Assembly: GCA_947589345.1 (NCBI GenBank)
Contig: CANQAC010000012.1
Location: 1 to 47,186 of the forward strand
Direction: 5' to 3'
From: an uncultured Akkermansia sp.
GTDB taxonomy: Bacteria; Verrucomicrobiota; Verrucomicrobiia; Verrucomicrobiales; Akkermansiaceae
Length of the DNA: 47,186 nucleotides
The notes below the pieces were generated by a model. That model saw only the letters and a program-made list of their open reading frames with translations, searched no databases and was not told the DNA's origin. Position 1 is the first letter of the stretch, and every line of letters begins with the position of its first letter. Shown here piece by piece: positions 7,299-16,052 of the stretch. Made by a program: the position numbers and the translations under genes.

Positions 7299-8264
7299 AT
7301 GAAGACGCTTCTCGACCAACTTAAGCAGTACACGACGGTGGTAGCGGACACCGGTGATTTTCGCCAGATGGAGGAGTACGCTCCGCAGGATGCGACTACC
7401 AATCCCTCTCTTATTCTCTCGGCGGCCAAGGTTCCTGAATATCGGCCCATTTTGGAAAAAGTGGTGCAGGATATGAGGGGTAGCAGCCTCACCGGATCTT
7501 CGCTTGCCGCGGAACTCATGAATCGTGTGATTGTCGCTTTTGGTTTGGAGATACTCAAGCGTGTGCCGGGGCGCGTTTCCAGTGAGGTGGATGCACGCCT
7601 TTCCTTTGATACCAGCTCCACGATTGATAAGGCTCATGACTTAATACGCCTTTACGAGCAGGCAGGAGTGGACCGCGAACGCGTACTCATTAAAATTGCC
7701 TCCACTTGGGAAGGTATTTGCGCGGCACGCGAACTGGAAAAGGAAGGAATTCACTGCAACCTCACATTGCTTTTCAGTTTAGTTCAGGCGGTAGCCTGCG
7801 CAGAGGCCGGGGTAAGGCTTATCTCACCCTTTGTCGGGCGTATTCTTGATTGGTTCAGTAAAAATACAGCGGAACACTACACGGCGCAGACGGATCCGGG
7901 GGTGCAATCTGTACGCGCCATCTACCACTATTATAAAAAGTTTGACTACCCGGTGCAGATCATGGGTGCGTCTTTCCGTAACGTTGGGGAGATCTTAGCA
8001 TTGGCAGGGTGCGATTTTCTCACGATTTCTCCTGCTTTGCTCAGTGAGCTTGCGAGTGTGCAAGGTGAGGTACACTGCGAACTTACACCTGCGGCCGCTC
8101 AAAACATGGATATTGCAAAAGTGCAGGCAGATGAAAGAAACTTCCGTTTCCTGCTCAATGAAGATGCCATGGCCACCGAAAAGACGGCTGAGGGTATCCG
8201 GCGGTTTTCGGCAGACATCCGCAAGCTGGAGGCTCTTCTGCTTGATATGCATGTGAGTGCGTGA
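7299..8264 (+). CDS. tal: Transaldolase
   Basis: A 321-residue transaldolase of the non-oxidative pentose-phosphate pathway. It moves a dihydroxyacetone unit from sedoheptulose 7-phosphate to glyceraldehyde 3-phosphate through a Schiff-base lysine. '[12 protein letters not shown]' and '[10 protein letters not shown]' near the N-terminus and '[13 protein letters not shown]' around the catalytic Lys are diagnostic. Counting from ATG 7299 the Schiff-base Lys is residue 132, as in E. coli TalB. With the promoter at 7258-7285 this favours 7299 over the upstream in-frame ATG at 7281 or the open frame back to 7149. Length matches TalB (317). It is followed after 20 bp by galE, probably on the same transcript. 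Confidence 0.95.
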   Translation: MKTLLDQLKQYTTVVADTGDFRQMEEYAPQDATTNPSLILSAAKVPEYRPILEKVVQDMRGSSLTGSSLAAELMNRVIVAFGLEILKRVPGRVSSEVDARLSFDTSSTIDKAHDLIRLYEQAGVDRERVLIKIASTWEGICAARELEKEGIHCNLTLLFSLVQAVACAEAGVRLISPFVGRILDWFSKNTAEHYTAQTDPGVQSVRAIYHYYKKFDYPVQIMGASFRNVGEILALAGCDFLTISPALLSELASVQGEVHCELTPAAAQNMDIAKVQADERNFRFLLNEDAMATEKTAEGIRRFSADIRKLEALLLDMHVSA

Positions 8265-8284
8265 ATCTTTAAAAATTAACGACT

Positions 8285-9274
8285 ATGAAAGTACTAGTAA
8301 CCGGCGGAGCCGGATACATTGGATCCCACACGGTGCGACAGCTTGTGCGTTCCGGTGCGGATGTGACCGTGCTTGACAGCATGATTTATGGGCATCCTGC
8401 TGCCTTGGTGGACCCGAGTGTGAAGTTGGTGAAAGGTGATCTTGGGGATGCCTCAGTGGTGTATCCATTGCTGGCTGATGAACATTTTGATGCCGTCATC
8501 CATTTCGCCGCTTTTATCCAAGTAGGGGAGTCTGTCAAAAATCCTCTGAAATATTACGAGAATAACATTGCTAAGCCGTTAAACCTGTTGCGTGCCATGA
8601 TACTGGCCGGTACTAAGCGCTTTGTGTTCTCCTCTACTGCCGCGGTATTTGGAGTGCCAGAAGAGATGCCTATCACTGAAAACGCTCCTCAGAAACCTAT
8701 TAATCCTTACGGCGCTTCCAAGTTGATGCTTGAGCGCGTCTGTCGCGATTGTGAACAGGCATATGGGTTAAAAGCTGTATTCCTTCGCTACTTTAACGCC
8801 TCGGGAGCTGCTGAAGACGCCGCCATTGGCGAGGATCACGAGCCGGAAACGCATCTCATCCCTCGCATCTTGATGGCGATTAAGGGTGAGTGCGATGGCA
8901 TCACCGTATTCGGCACAGATTACGACACTCCGGACGGCACTTGTGTGCGCGACTATGTGCATGTGGATGATCTGGCAGATGCTCATTTACGTGCGCTGGA
9001 TTACCTGATGAAAGGGGGCAGCACAGATTGCTTTAACTTGGGTACGGGAAAGGGGCTGTCAGTGAGGGAGATCATCGATGCGGCTGAAAAAGTGACGGGC
9101 AGAAAAGCCCCGGTGACCTATGGAGAACGTCGAGAGGGTGACCCACCCTACCTTATAGCCGATTCCAACAAGGCCAGGCAGGTACTCGGCTGGGAGCCGC
9201 GCTACACCGATGCTGAGCAGATTGTGGCAACAGCGTGGCGCTGGTCCAACGGACCACGCGGAGGGCATTATTAA
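8285..9274 (+). CDS. galE: UDP-glucose 4-epimerase
   Basis: A 329-residue short-chain dehydrogenase/reductase that interconverts UDP-glucose and UDP-galactose with tightly bound NAD. The Rossmann motif is GGAGYIG at residues 7-13. The catalytic pair is Tyr142 and Lys146 (PYGASK), with the Ser/Thr of FSSTAAVFG near 116-118. 'YFNASGA' and 'RDYVHVDDLADAH' further on are typical of GalE. Length is close to the family norm (about 330-340). No Shine-Dalgarno is visible before the ATG. The stop overlaps the start of the next gene by one base. It likely supplies sugar nucleotides for envelope polysaccharide. Confidence 0.95.
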   Translation: MKVLVTGGAGYIGSHTVRQLVRSGADVTVLDSMIYGHPAALVDPSVKLVKGDLGDASVVYPLLADEHFDAVIHFAAFIQVGESVKNPLKYYENNIAKPLNLLRAMILAGTKRFVFSSTAAVFGVPEEMPITENAPQKPINPYGASKLMLERVCRDCEQAYGLKAVFLRYFNASGAAEDAAIGEDHEPETHLIPRILMAIKGECDGITVFGTDYDTPDGTCVRDYVHVDDLADAHLRALDYLMKGGSTDCFNLGTGKGLSVREIIDAAEKVTGRKAPVTYGERREGDPPYLIADSNKARQVLGWEPRYTDAEQIVATAWRWSNGPRGGHY

Positions 9275-9780
9275 TGACAGAGGTTATGAAACGCATTCTG
9301 ATTATACTGTGTGCGGTGCTACTGTGTTTGCCTTCATGGGCGGATACGGAGGGGAAGCAGATATTCAACAACCTTTTGCGTGCGGGGGTGCAGGCTGTTC
9401 AAAGCACGCTCAAGCATGAGCAAAAGGACAACGAGGTGCCGGACGAGGCGAATGTTTCCTCCTCCTCCGATCCGGCCGGGGCACTCAGCCGTGTCATGAT
9501 CGAATCTCTGGAGAAAAGCCTCGCTGGCATCAAAGAACAGTACAAACAGGAGGGCCGCGCTTATGCACGCGAACTCGGCGACATGGTTGCCGAACGCATT
9601 GTACGCAGCCCGCGTGTTCAATCCACCATTCTCACGCTGCAGACTCTTTGCTGGGCAATTATTGCGTATTTGATCTTGGTGACCATCCTGTTACTTGTGA
9701 GCCTGCAACGCTTACGCTCAAACGACTGCCGTATCCTGGAACTGCTGCGGGAACTCAAGCAGAAGCAGGGCGACCTATAA
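9274..9780 (+). CDS. Small exported membrane protein, unknown
   Basis: A 168-residue protein with an N-terminal signal peptide (hydrophobic core LIILCAVLLCL, cleavage after SWA at about residue 23), a hydrophilic helical middle, and one transmembrane helix at about 126-148 followed by a short basic cytosolic tail. I chose ATG 9274 because it overlaps the galE stop (TAATG) and has GGAGGG eight bases upstream. It is translationally coupled to galE. No family is recognised. Confidence 0.7.
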   Translation: MTEVMKRILIILCAVLLCLPSWADTEGKQIFNNLLRAGVQAVQSTLKHEQKDNEVPDEANVSSSSDPAGALSRVMIESLEKSLAGIKEQYKQEGRAYARELGDMVAERIVRSPRVQSTILTLQTLCWAIIAYLILVTILLLVSLQRLRSNDCRILELLRELKQKQGDL

Positions 9781-10082
9781 AGAGCCGATACATGTTAGGG
9801 TAGAATTGAGTCATGAAAGCAGATCTTCGTTCGTTCGGCATAGAGAATTTCTGCCACGGCGCCGGCGGACTGAACGCCCATTTTTCACAATTGCAGAGGA
9901 AAGGAGAGACCTGATTCCGCTGTCCGGATGAAGCCATGTTGGTGCAGTCGCAAGAGTTCCGAGCAACGACACCATAGTCGCTATACTTGGGTACGGCGTC
10001 GCCTTTGCTGTGCATGAGGGAGAATCCTCATACGTTCCCAAACCAGCATATTCCTCGAGCTAATATAGCAGGAGGAAATTTT
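9781..10082. other. Convergent intergenic region, no gene supported
   Basis: This 302-bp gap separates two converging genes. The only structure I see is a small inverted repeat, ATGAGG (10014-10019) with CCTCAT (10026-10031), lacking a T tract on either strand. A 33-codon frame from the ATG at 9813 has no convincing ribosome site or composition. Confidence 0.4.
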
Positions 10083-11489
10083 TTACTGCGCGAGAGCCGT
10101 AAGAAGCTTATTGTGGATGCCGCCAAAGCCGCCGTTGCTCATTACAAGCAGGACGTCCCCCGGGTGGACGCGAGATGTCACGTAAGTCACAATTTCGGGG
10201 ATGTCTTTGCCGATGTGGCAATTTTTGCCGATGTCGGTAAGCTCACGGGCCAGAGATTCCTCATCCAAACGTTCTTCGACGGTGAGTTTTTTGTAATTTT
10301 CGACCGGCGAGAGGACCACAAAGTCGGCTTTGCCGAGGGAGGCGGCAAGTTCATGCCGGAAGAGATCACGAATCATGGTGTTGCTGCGTGGGTCAAAGAT
10401 TGCCCAAAGCCGGCTCTTTGGGAATCTTTGGCGTAGTCCGGCGATGGATTGCTCAACGGCTGTGGGATGATGGGCAAAATCGTCCACTACGGTGACATCA
10501 TTGACGGTACCTCGCACTTCCTGCCGACGAGCCACCCCTTGGAAATGGACGAGGGAATCGCGTATTTGCTGCGGAGCAAGCCCGGCTTCCATGGCAGCGC
10601 AGGCAGCCATGGCGGCATTTCGGACGTTGAATTCACCGACCATCGGGATGGAATAAAGCTCACCATCCAGTACGAAGGAAGAAGCTTCTTGCCGTAAATC
10701 TACCTGGGTGATGTGGCGTTGAGCATCTTCTGCCATACCCACAGTGATGATACGTACGTGATTACCCAATTCCGCTTGAGCGTTTTTGTGAACATCGCGG
10801 CAGTTTGGGCAATCTGCATTCATGAAAACTACGCCGTCACTCGGGATCACGCGCAGTAAGCGCGAAAAGGAAAGATTGATCTCCTCCACGTTGTGGTAAA
10901 TATCCGCGTGATCCATCTCAATGTTGTTGACAATGAGGACGCTGGGAAGATAATGCAAAAATTTGGAACGCTTGTCAAAGAAGGCGGTGTCATACTCGTC
11001 CCCCTCCAATACGCAGTAGTTTGAGTCGGTGAAACGCCCTCCGCGTCCAAGGTTGCGAGCGATGCCGCCGATCATAAAACTGGGGTTCAGTCCGTTGTCT
11101 TCCATGAGCCACGTGAGCATAGATGTCGTGGTCGTCTTGCCATGTGTCCCTGTCACGACAAAATTGTGCTTTCCCCAGAGAAAGAACTCCTTCATGGCCT
11201 CAGGTAAACTCATGTAGCGCAGCCGGCGTTGAAGCACCGCCTCTACCTCTTCATTTCCCCGACTCAAAGCATTGCCAATCACGACCAGCTCCACATCTTC
11301 TCCCAAGTTTTCTGCTCTGTATCCGTTGTACACAGTGATGCCTTCATCGCTCAAAAATGTGGACATGGGGGGGTATACATTCTCATCTGATCCGGTCACC
11401 ATATACCCTTTGCGCGCCATGGCGGAAGCGACGGCACCCATGGCCGTGCCACAGATACCCAGAAAGTGGATGTGTTGTATGCTCATCAT
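10083..11489 (-). CDS. mpl: UDP-N-acetylmuramate:tripeptide ligase Mpl
   Basis: A cytoplasmic peptidoglycan-recycling ligase that joins the recovered tripeptide L-Ala-gamma-D-Glu-meso-DAP to UDP-MurNAc. It is a Mur ligase of about 468 residues. The N-terminal nucleotide-binding loop is HFLGICGTAMGA, the ATP loop VVTGTHGKTTTTS, and 'EGDEYDTAFFDKRSKFLHY' is the signature that separates Mpl from MurC. The frame is open to 11612, but the conserved protein begins at MMSIQHIHFLG, so I start at 11489 (or the adjacent ATG 11486). No murC is present in this window, so a dual role cannot be excluded, but the EYDTAFFDKRSKF motif favours Mpl. It stands alone, transcribed away from the tRNA. Confidence 0.88.
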   Translation of the reverse strand: MMSIQHIHFLGICGTAMGAVASAMARKGYMVTGSDENVYPPMSTFLSDEGITVYNGYRAENLGEDVELVVIGNALSRGNEEVEAVLQRRLRYMSLPEAMKEFFLWGKHNFVVTGTHGKTTTTSMLTWLMEDNGLNPSFMIGGIARNLGRGGRFTDSNYCVLEGDEYDTAFFDKRSKFLHYLPSVLIVNNIEMDHADIYHNVEEINLSFSRLLRVIPSDGVVFMNADCPNCRDVHKNAQAELGNHVRIITVGMAEDAQRHITQVDLRQEASSFVLDGELYSIPMVGEFNVRNAAMAACAAMEAGLAPQQIRDSLVHFQGVARRQEVRGTVNDVTVVDDFAHHPTAVEQSIAGLRQRFPKSRLWAIFDPRSNTMIRDLFRHELAASLGKADFVVLSPVENYKKLTVEERLDEESLARELTDIGKNCHIGKDIPEIVTYVTSRVHPGDVLLVMSNGGFGGIHNKLLTALAQ

Positions 11490-11507
11490 TTCTACACAGT
11501 CGGGAGG

Positions 11508-11536
11508 AGGGTAGCCTATCTTTTTACTCTTTGCAA
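11508..11536 (-). promoter_or_regulatory. Possible mpl promoter
   Basis: TTGCAA (11536-11531), 17 bp, TACCCT (11513-11508), on the minus strand. The -10 box is poor (three of six), but the spacing is ideal and the leader would be about 12 nt. Confidence 0.3.
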
Positions 11537-11602
11537 GCTTTTTCCCTTGGCGGACTTCCTTGACCGTGTGCCGCATAAATGTCTTTTCCCATGAAATAAA
11601 GC

Positions 11603-11631
11603 TTGCAATCACGCTCTTTTTAGCATATAGT
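11603..11631 (+). promoter_or_regulatory. Promoter of tRNA-Ser
   Basis: TTGCAA (11603-11608), 17 bp, TATAGT (11626-11631), five of six at -10. Initiation is expected about 37 bp before the mature tRNA. Confidence 0.65.
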
Positions 11632-11674
11632 CTGCTCGCTCGCGTGCATCAATTCGTGCCGCCAGCAAAGTCAA

Positions 11675-11762
11675 GGGCGGGTGTCAGAGTGGTCGAATGA
11701 GCACGATTGGAAATCGTGTGTGCGCCAAAAGCGTACCGAGGGTTCGAATCCCTCCCCGTCCG
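11675..11762 (+). tRNA. tRNA-Ser(GGA)
   Basis: An 88-nt class II tRNA. The acceptor stem GGGCGGG (11675-11681) pairs with CCCGTCC (11755-11761, one G-U), with discriminator G at 11762. The anticodon arm CACGA-TTGGAAA-TCGTG gives anticodon GGA, and the long variable arm is typical of serine. The T arm is GAGGG-TTCGAAT-CCCTC. CCA is not encoded. It lies 37 bp upstream of ispG on the same strand, so ispG may be read from the tRNA promoter. Confidence 0.95.
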
Positions 11763-11799
11763 CTGCCAGAATTGCTTGCTGAAGTACCGGTATGCTGCC

Positions 11800-13542
11800 A
11801 TGAAAACATTATACTGTTCAAATTTGTACCGCCGGGAGAGACGAAAGACGCGAGAAGTGATGGTGGGTGATGTGGGGATAGGAGGCGACAACCCGGTGCG
11901 TGTGCAATCCATGCTCACGCATAGCACGTTAGACACGAAGGGGTGCGTGCAGGAGGCATTGCAGTTGGCAGAGGCGGGGTGTGAAATAATTCGCCTGACG
12001 GCGCAAACGAAGCAATACGCCGCGAATTTGGAAAACATATCGCGTGAACTGCGGGCTGCCGGGTGCCGGGTGCCGCTGGTAGCAGATATTCATTTCAAGC
12101 CAGATGCTGCGATGGAGGCGGCTAAATGGGTGGAAAAAGTGCGCATCAATCCCGGGAACTTTGTTGATAGGCGAGGGGATGCCGTACGTGAGTACACGGA
12201 GAAAGAGTACGCGCAAGAGCTTGAGAAGTTACGCCGCGAGTTTTCTCCGTTGGTGTTGTTTTGCAAAGAATATGGACGAGCTATGCGCATTGGAGCCAAC
12301 CACGGCTCACTCTCCCAGCGTATTTTGACCCGCTATGGCGACACCCCGGAGGGGATGGTAGAGAGTGCCCTGGAGTTCGCTCGCGTGGCGCGGGAATTGG
12401 ATTATCACGCGATGGTGTTTTCCATGAAAGCCTCCAACGTGAAAGTTATGATTCAGGCGTATCGCCTGTTGGTTCGACGCTTAGCGGAGGAGGGGGATGA
12501 TTGGAATTACCCTGTTCACTTGGGGGTGACGGAGGCGGGGGAAGGAGAGGATGCACGCATCAAGAGTGCCATCGGCATCGGTTCCCTCTTGGCCGATGGC
12601 ATTGGGGATACTCTGCGCGTTTCGCTCACTGAGGAAGCGGTGCAGGAGGTGGCGCCAGGATTTGAGTTGGCGCGTGCCTTTGCAACGCCGCAATGCCCTG
12701 TGCGAGTGACTGCCCCGGAGCGGCCCCCTTTTGACCCCTTTCGGTATCATCGCCGGAGGAGCGAACAAATGGCGCTTCAGGGTGTATCAGTAGGGGGAGG
12801 GCAACCCGTGCGCGTGGTGTTGCCACAAGAGCTGGTGGAGGCGCTGCCGAGCGCTGAGGAGCCAGGGATGCAGGATACTCCTGCTGAGATTGTGTATGAG
12901 ACAGCGAAAGTGGTGGAGGTGGATCCGCGTGTTCCAGAAGAGTTGGAGAAGTTGCAGAGCGCTCCGGCGAGTTTAGTGGCCGTGCGGGATGGTGTGAATA
13001 TGCCTTTATTACAGGCTCAGCGTTTGTTGGCTGCAAGCATTCCTGACCGGCACGGTATCTTGCTCAAGGATACGCTTGGGGGAGATGAACCGTTGCCAGC
13101 AGCTATGGCGGCCGGCGTAAATATCGGCTCGTTGCTGGTGGATGGCATAGGAGATGCCGTACTGGTACGCAGGGAAAAAGGAGCGCGCCGGGCTCTCACG
13201 CTCGCTTACGACGTGCTGCAAGCAGCGGGAGTTCGATTGAGCAAAACAGAATATGTGTCATGTCCTTCCTGCGGACGTACGCTTTACAATATTCGCGCTG
13301 CAGCAGGGAAAATACGCGCTGCAACCGGGCATTTGAAAGGAGTCAAAATTGCAATCATGGGTTGCATTGTGAATGGCCCCGGTGAGATGAGTGACGCGGA
13401 TTTTGGCTATGTGGGAGGCGCGCCGGGTAAAATCAATTTGTACGTGGGACACACACCAGTGCGAATTAACATCCCTCAGGAAGAGGCGGTGCAGCATCTC
13501 ATCGACCTTATCAAGGAACATGGGAAGTGGCGGGAGAAATGA
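11800..13542 (+). CDS. ispG: Long-form HMBPP synthase IspG
   Basis: A 4Fe-4S enzyme of the MEP isoprenoid pathway that reduces methylerythritol cyclodiphosphate to HMBPP. It has 580 residues against about 370 in E. coli. The N-terminal TIM barrel starts with 'VMVGDVGIGGDNPVRVQSML', and the C-terminal cluster domain has Cys488, Cys491 and Cys522 plus Glu529 in 'GCIVNGPGE'. The extra roughly 200 residues in the middle correspond to the insertion domain known from Chlamydiae, Bacteroidetes and plants (the long GcpE type). The frame is open back through the tRNA to 11707; ATG 11800 is the first start after the tRNA and matches the family start. No clear Shine-Dalgarno. Confidence 0.93.
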   Translation: MKTLYCSNLYRRERRKTREVMVGDVGIGGDNPVRVQSMLTHSTLDTKGCVQEALQLAEAGCEIIRLTAQTKQYAANLENISRELRAAGCRVPLVADIHFKPDAAMEAAKWVEKVRINPGNFVDRRGDAVREYTEKEYAQELEKLRREFSPLVLFCKEYGRAMRIGANHGSLSQRILTRYGDTPEGMVESALEFARVARELDYHAMVFSMKASNVKVMIQAYRLLVRRLAEEGDDWNYPVHLGVTEAGEGEDARIKSAIGIGSLLADGIGDTLRVSLTEEAVQEVAPGFELARAFATPQCPVRVTAPERPPFDPFRYHRRRSEQMALQGVSVGGGQPVRVVLPQELVEALPSAEEPGMQDTPAEIVYETAKVVEVDPRVPEELEKLQSAPASLVAVRDGVNMPLLQAQRLLAASIPDRHGILLKDTLGGDEPLPAAMAAGVNIGSLLVDGIGDAVLVRREKGARRALTLAYDVLQAAGVRLSKTEYVSCPSCGRTLYNIRAAAGKIRAATGHLKGVKIAIMGCIVNGPGEMSDADFGYVGGAPGKINLYVGHTPVRINIPQEEAVQHLIDLIKEHGKWREK

Positions 13543-13571
13543 GTGCGGCGTGGTGCGGGGAGACTGTGGCC

Positions 13572-13600
13572 TTGTCAAGTAAGAAAGTATGTGTTAAACT
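13572..13600 (+). promoter_or_regulatory. fhs promoter, leaderless geometry
   Basis: TTGTCA (13572-13577), 17 bp, TAAACT (13595-13600), then six bases and the ATG at 13607. The expected start of transcription coincides with the A of the start codon. Confidence 0.65.
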
Positions 13601-13606
13601 CGCAGC

Positions 13607-15250
13607 ATGAGTGCAACGCATACATTTACAGCGCGCATGGCGGAGAAGCTTGGCTTGGAAGAGAGGTGGATCGTGCCGTATGGACGCGATAAGGCGAAGG
13701 TGAGCCTTGAGGCGTTGAAGGCACGGAAGGCTCGCGGCAAGTTGATTTTGGTGAGCGCACTTACGCCAACGCCTGCAGGAGAAGGCAAAACAACGGTGAG
13801 CATCGGCTTAGCACAGGGCTTGCAAAAGGTGGGTAAAAAGGCATGCCTGGCATTGCGCGAACCCTCGATGGGTCCGGTGTTTGGGCGCAAGGGGGGAGCT
13901 ACAGGCGGCGGAGCTTCCAGCATTGTGCCGGGGGAGAGTATCAATTTGTGTTTTAATGGTGATTTTCCTGCCATCACCGCAGCTAACAATTTATTGGCGG
14001 CAGTTATAGATAACGCGCTTTTTTACCACACTACGCGCTTGGATCAAAACAAGGTAACATGGAAGCGAGTGATGGATATGAATGATCGTGCGTTGCGCAA
14101 CATTGTCGTAGGCCTCAATAAAAACGGTGTGCCGCGTGAGGATGGCTTCAATATAACCCCAGCTTCTGAGATTATGGCTTGCCTCTGTTTGGCTGAGGAT
14201 TTGGAGGATCTACGGCGGCGCATCGACCATATTGTAGTGGGGTTTACGGCTGAGGATGAGGCGGTGTACGCCAGCGAATTCGGGGTGACGGACGCTTTGC
14301 TGGCTATCCTTCGCGAGGCGATTAACCCGAATCTTGTGCAAAGTCTGGAGGGGGTGCCGGCTTTTGTCCATGGAGGTCCTTTTGCGAACATAGCACACGG
14401 TTGCAATTCGGTGGTGGCTACTAAGATGGCTCTGCGATGTGCGGACTATGTAGTGACGGAGGCTGGCTTTGCTTTTGATTTGGGAGCGGAGAAATTCCTG
14501 GATATTAAATGTCGTCAAAGTGGGTTGGCTCCTGAGGCGATTGTGCTGGTGGCTACGATTCGTGCGCTCAAAATGCATGGCGGAGCAGACAAGAAGAACT
14601 TAGAGACGCCGGACGTGCTTGCGGTGCGCCGCGGACTGCCGAACTTGCAGGCTCACATTGAGAGTGCCAAGAAGTACGGCCGGCCGGTTACGGTGGCTAT
14701 CAATCTTTTTGCTGCCAGTGATACACAGGAAGAGATTGCAGCGGTGCAAGAGTGCTGCGAAGCCATGGGTGTGCGCTGTGCCGTGGCCGATGTTTTTGGC
14801 CTTGGCGGCGAAGGCGCCAAGGAGCTGGCTTATGCAGTAGTACAGAGTATTGAAGCGGCCGCGCAGCAGTTGCCGTTCCAACCGCTTTACGGCTTGGACA
14901 TACCGGTGGAGGAAAGAATGCGTGCCATAGCCTGTGGTATTTATGGCGCAGAGGAAGTGAAGCTCACGCCGGCAGCCGTAAAAAAACTTGCTCTTCTGGA
15001 GAAAAATGGACTTACTGCTCTGCCGGTGTGCATGGCTAAAACGCAGAATTCTCTGACAGATGATGCCAAAATCATCGGCCGTCCCACTGGATTTACCATT
15101 ACTGTGCGTGACTTTGAGATTGCTAACGGTGCGGGCTTCTTGGTAGCTCTCTGCGGAGATATTATGCGCATGCCCGCTTTGCCGAAAACGCCGGTTGCTA
15201 CGACCATTCGTGTGGATGAATGCGGGCAGATTACCGGTATGAAAGGATGA
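13607..15250 (+). CDS. fhs: Formate--tetrahydrofolate ligase
   Basis: A 547-residue ATP-dependent enzyme that joins formate to tetrahydrofolate to give 10-formyl-THF for purine synthesis and one-carbon metabolism. The ATP-binding loop TPTPAGEGKTT is at residues 53-63. 'REPSMGPVFGRKGGATGGG' and 'FVHGGPFANIAHGCNS' are hallmark stretches. Length matches the family (about 550-560). It appears monocistronic, with its own promoter so close to the ATG that the mRNA should lack a leader; no Shine-Dalgarno is present, consistent with that. It converges on the SprT-like gene. Confidence 0.95.
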   Translation: MSATHTFTARMAEKLGLEERWIVPYGRDKAKVSLEALKARKARGKLILVSALTPTPAGEGKTTVSIGLAQGLQKVGKKACLALREPSMGPVFGRKGGATGGGASSIVPGESINLCFNGDFPAITAANNLLAAVIDNALFYHTTRLDQNKVTWKRVMDMNDRALRNIVVGLNKNGVPREDGFNITPASEIMACLCLAEDLEDLRRRIDHIVVGFTAEDEAVYASEFGVTDALLAILREAINPNLVQSLEGVPAFVHGGPFANIAHGCNSVVATKMALRCADYVVTEAGFAFDLGAEKFLDIKCRQSGLAPEAIVLVATIRALKMHGGADKKNLETPDVLAVRRGLPNLQAHIESAKKYGRPVTVAINLFAASDTQEEIAAVQECCEAMGVRCAVADVFGLGGEGAKELAYAVVQSIEAAAQQLPFQPLYGLDIPVEERMRAIACGIYGAEEVKLTPAAVKKLALLEKNGLTALPVCMAKTQNSLTDDAKIIGRPTGFTITVRDFEIANGAGFLVALCGDIMRMPALPKTPVATTIRVDECGQITGMKG

Positions 15251-15269
15251 TTTTTACAGGAAGAATAGC

Positions 15270-15316
15270 AAAAATCTCCTTGTTGAAAATAGAACACCGA
15301 GGTAGCTTAAGGAGAT
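15270..15316 (-). terminator. Possible terminator of the SprT-like gene
   Basis: On the minus strand ATCTCCTT (15316-15309) pairs perfectly with AAGGAGAT (15281-15274), followed directly by a run of T (15274-15270). The 27-nt loop is long for an intrinsic terminator, so this is tentative. Confidence 0.4.
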
Positions 15317-15888
15317 GGAGCTTGTTCGCGCAGGTCAATGAGACGAAGCTTGCCCAGAGTGTTGGATCGCCGACCGGGGATGTAGCTGAGGCGAAGGCGG
15401 TAGGCTGAATAGTTTGGTTTGCGGTAGTAGTAACGGTACACCTCACCGGTGTCCGCGTGGCACAATGCATAAATCGGTTTTTTCTGGAGCCCCGGTGGAG
15501 TGAAATCGTCGCATTTGCATATGGAACGCTCATCGGCGATACCCAGCTCACAGCACGCGCGACGCCATGCTGGACCATGTCCGCGTTCGCGGTATTTCTC
15601 CCAAGCCAGAGCGTGGGCAAGTTCGTGGAGTACCGTGCGGCGAATGAGCTCCTGATCTTTCCCCAAGTAAGCTTCCACAAAAAAGCGGGAAAAACTCAGT
15701 ACGCGCTTGTTAAACACGCAACAACCCAAGCGCTTTACCGCGCGATCCCACACGACATCCCATCCAGGTGGCCCGCACACTTCGATGCATGCCCGCGCGT
15801 ACTCAGATACGTCTTGCAGGCTTTTCCACGTCCCATGTTGTGGCAATAGCAGTAATTTTGGAGCTTCCTGCGGTAATCTTCCCCTCAT
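15307..15888 (-). CDS. SprT-like zinc metalloprotease domain protein
   Basis: A 193-residue cytosolic protein with the zinc-protease motif HELAH (residues 88-92) and a third likely ligand in 'RGHGPAW' (His104), followed by a Cys-containing segment (CELG...CKC) and a basic C-terminus. This matches SprT/Spartan-like proteins (DUF45-related), some of which cleave DNA-protein crosslinks in eukaryotes; the bacterial role is unclear. The frame also has an ATG at 15897, but that codon overlaps the -10 box, so the ATG at 15888 is the likely start and the mRNA is probably leaderless. It is divergent from mraZ. Confidence 0.8.
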   Translation of the reverse strand: MRGRLPQEAPKLLLLPQHGTWKSLQDVSEYARACIEVCGPPGWDVVWDRAVKRLGCCVFNKRVLSFSRFFVEAYLGKDQELIRRTVLHELAHALAWEKYRERGHGPAWRRACCELGIADERSICKCDDFTPPGLQKKPIYALCHADTGEVYRYYYRKPNYSAYRLRLSYIPGRRSNTLGKLRLIDLREQAPSP

Positions 15889-15895
15889 GCCATTC

Positions 15896-15924
15896 ATTGT
15901 ACTCTTCGTTCAAGGGTGGGACAA
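15896..15924 (-). promoter_or_regulatory. SprT-like gene promoter, leaderless geometry
   Basis: Minus strand: TTGTCC (15924-15919), 17 bp, TACAAT (15901-15896, five of six), then seven bases to the ATG at 15888. The in-frame ATG at 15897-15895 lies across the -10 box and could not be on the transcript. Confidence 0.65.
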
Positions 15925-16021
15925 GCTGTTTTCTTGCGAGAGCAAAACGAATAATGATCGAGTTTTGTCAGCATTGTTGGGAGGGAAAAATGAAAAAAAT
16001 CAAAAAAGAGAAGGAAAAAGG

Positions 16022-16052
16022 TTGACAAGCGAGGTGTATTGGGGTGTACTAT
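16022..16052 (+). promoter_or_regulatory. mraZ/dcw operon promoter
   Basis: A perfect -35 TTGACA (16022-16027) is followed at 17 bp by TGTACT (16045-16050) or at 19 bp by TACTAT (16047-16052). It is preceded by an A-rich tract (15985-16020) that could act as an UP element. It drives the 14-kb cell-division/cell-wall operon. Confidence 0.7.

Noticed and set aside
9813..9914. 33-codon frame between two converging genes
   Set aside because: No ribosome site, no compositional signal, and no promoter; indistinguishable from chance.
10014..10031. Inverted repeat as a terminator for mpl or the 9274 gene
   Set aside because: A 6-bp stem without a T tract on either strand is too weak to call a terminator.
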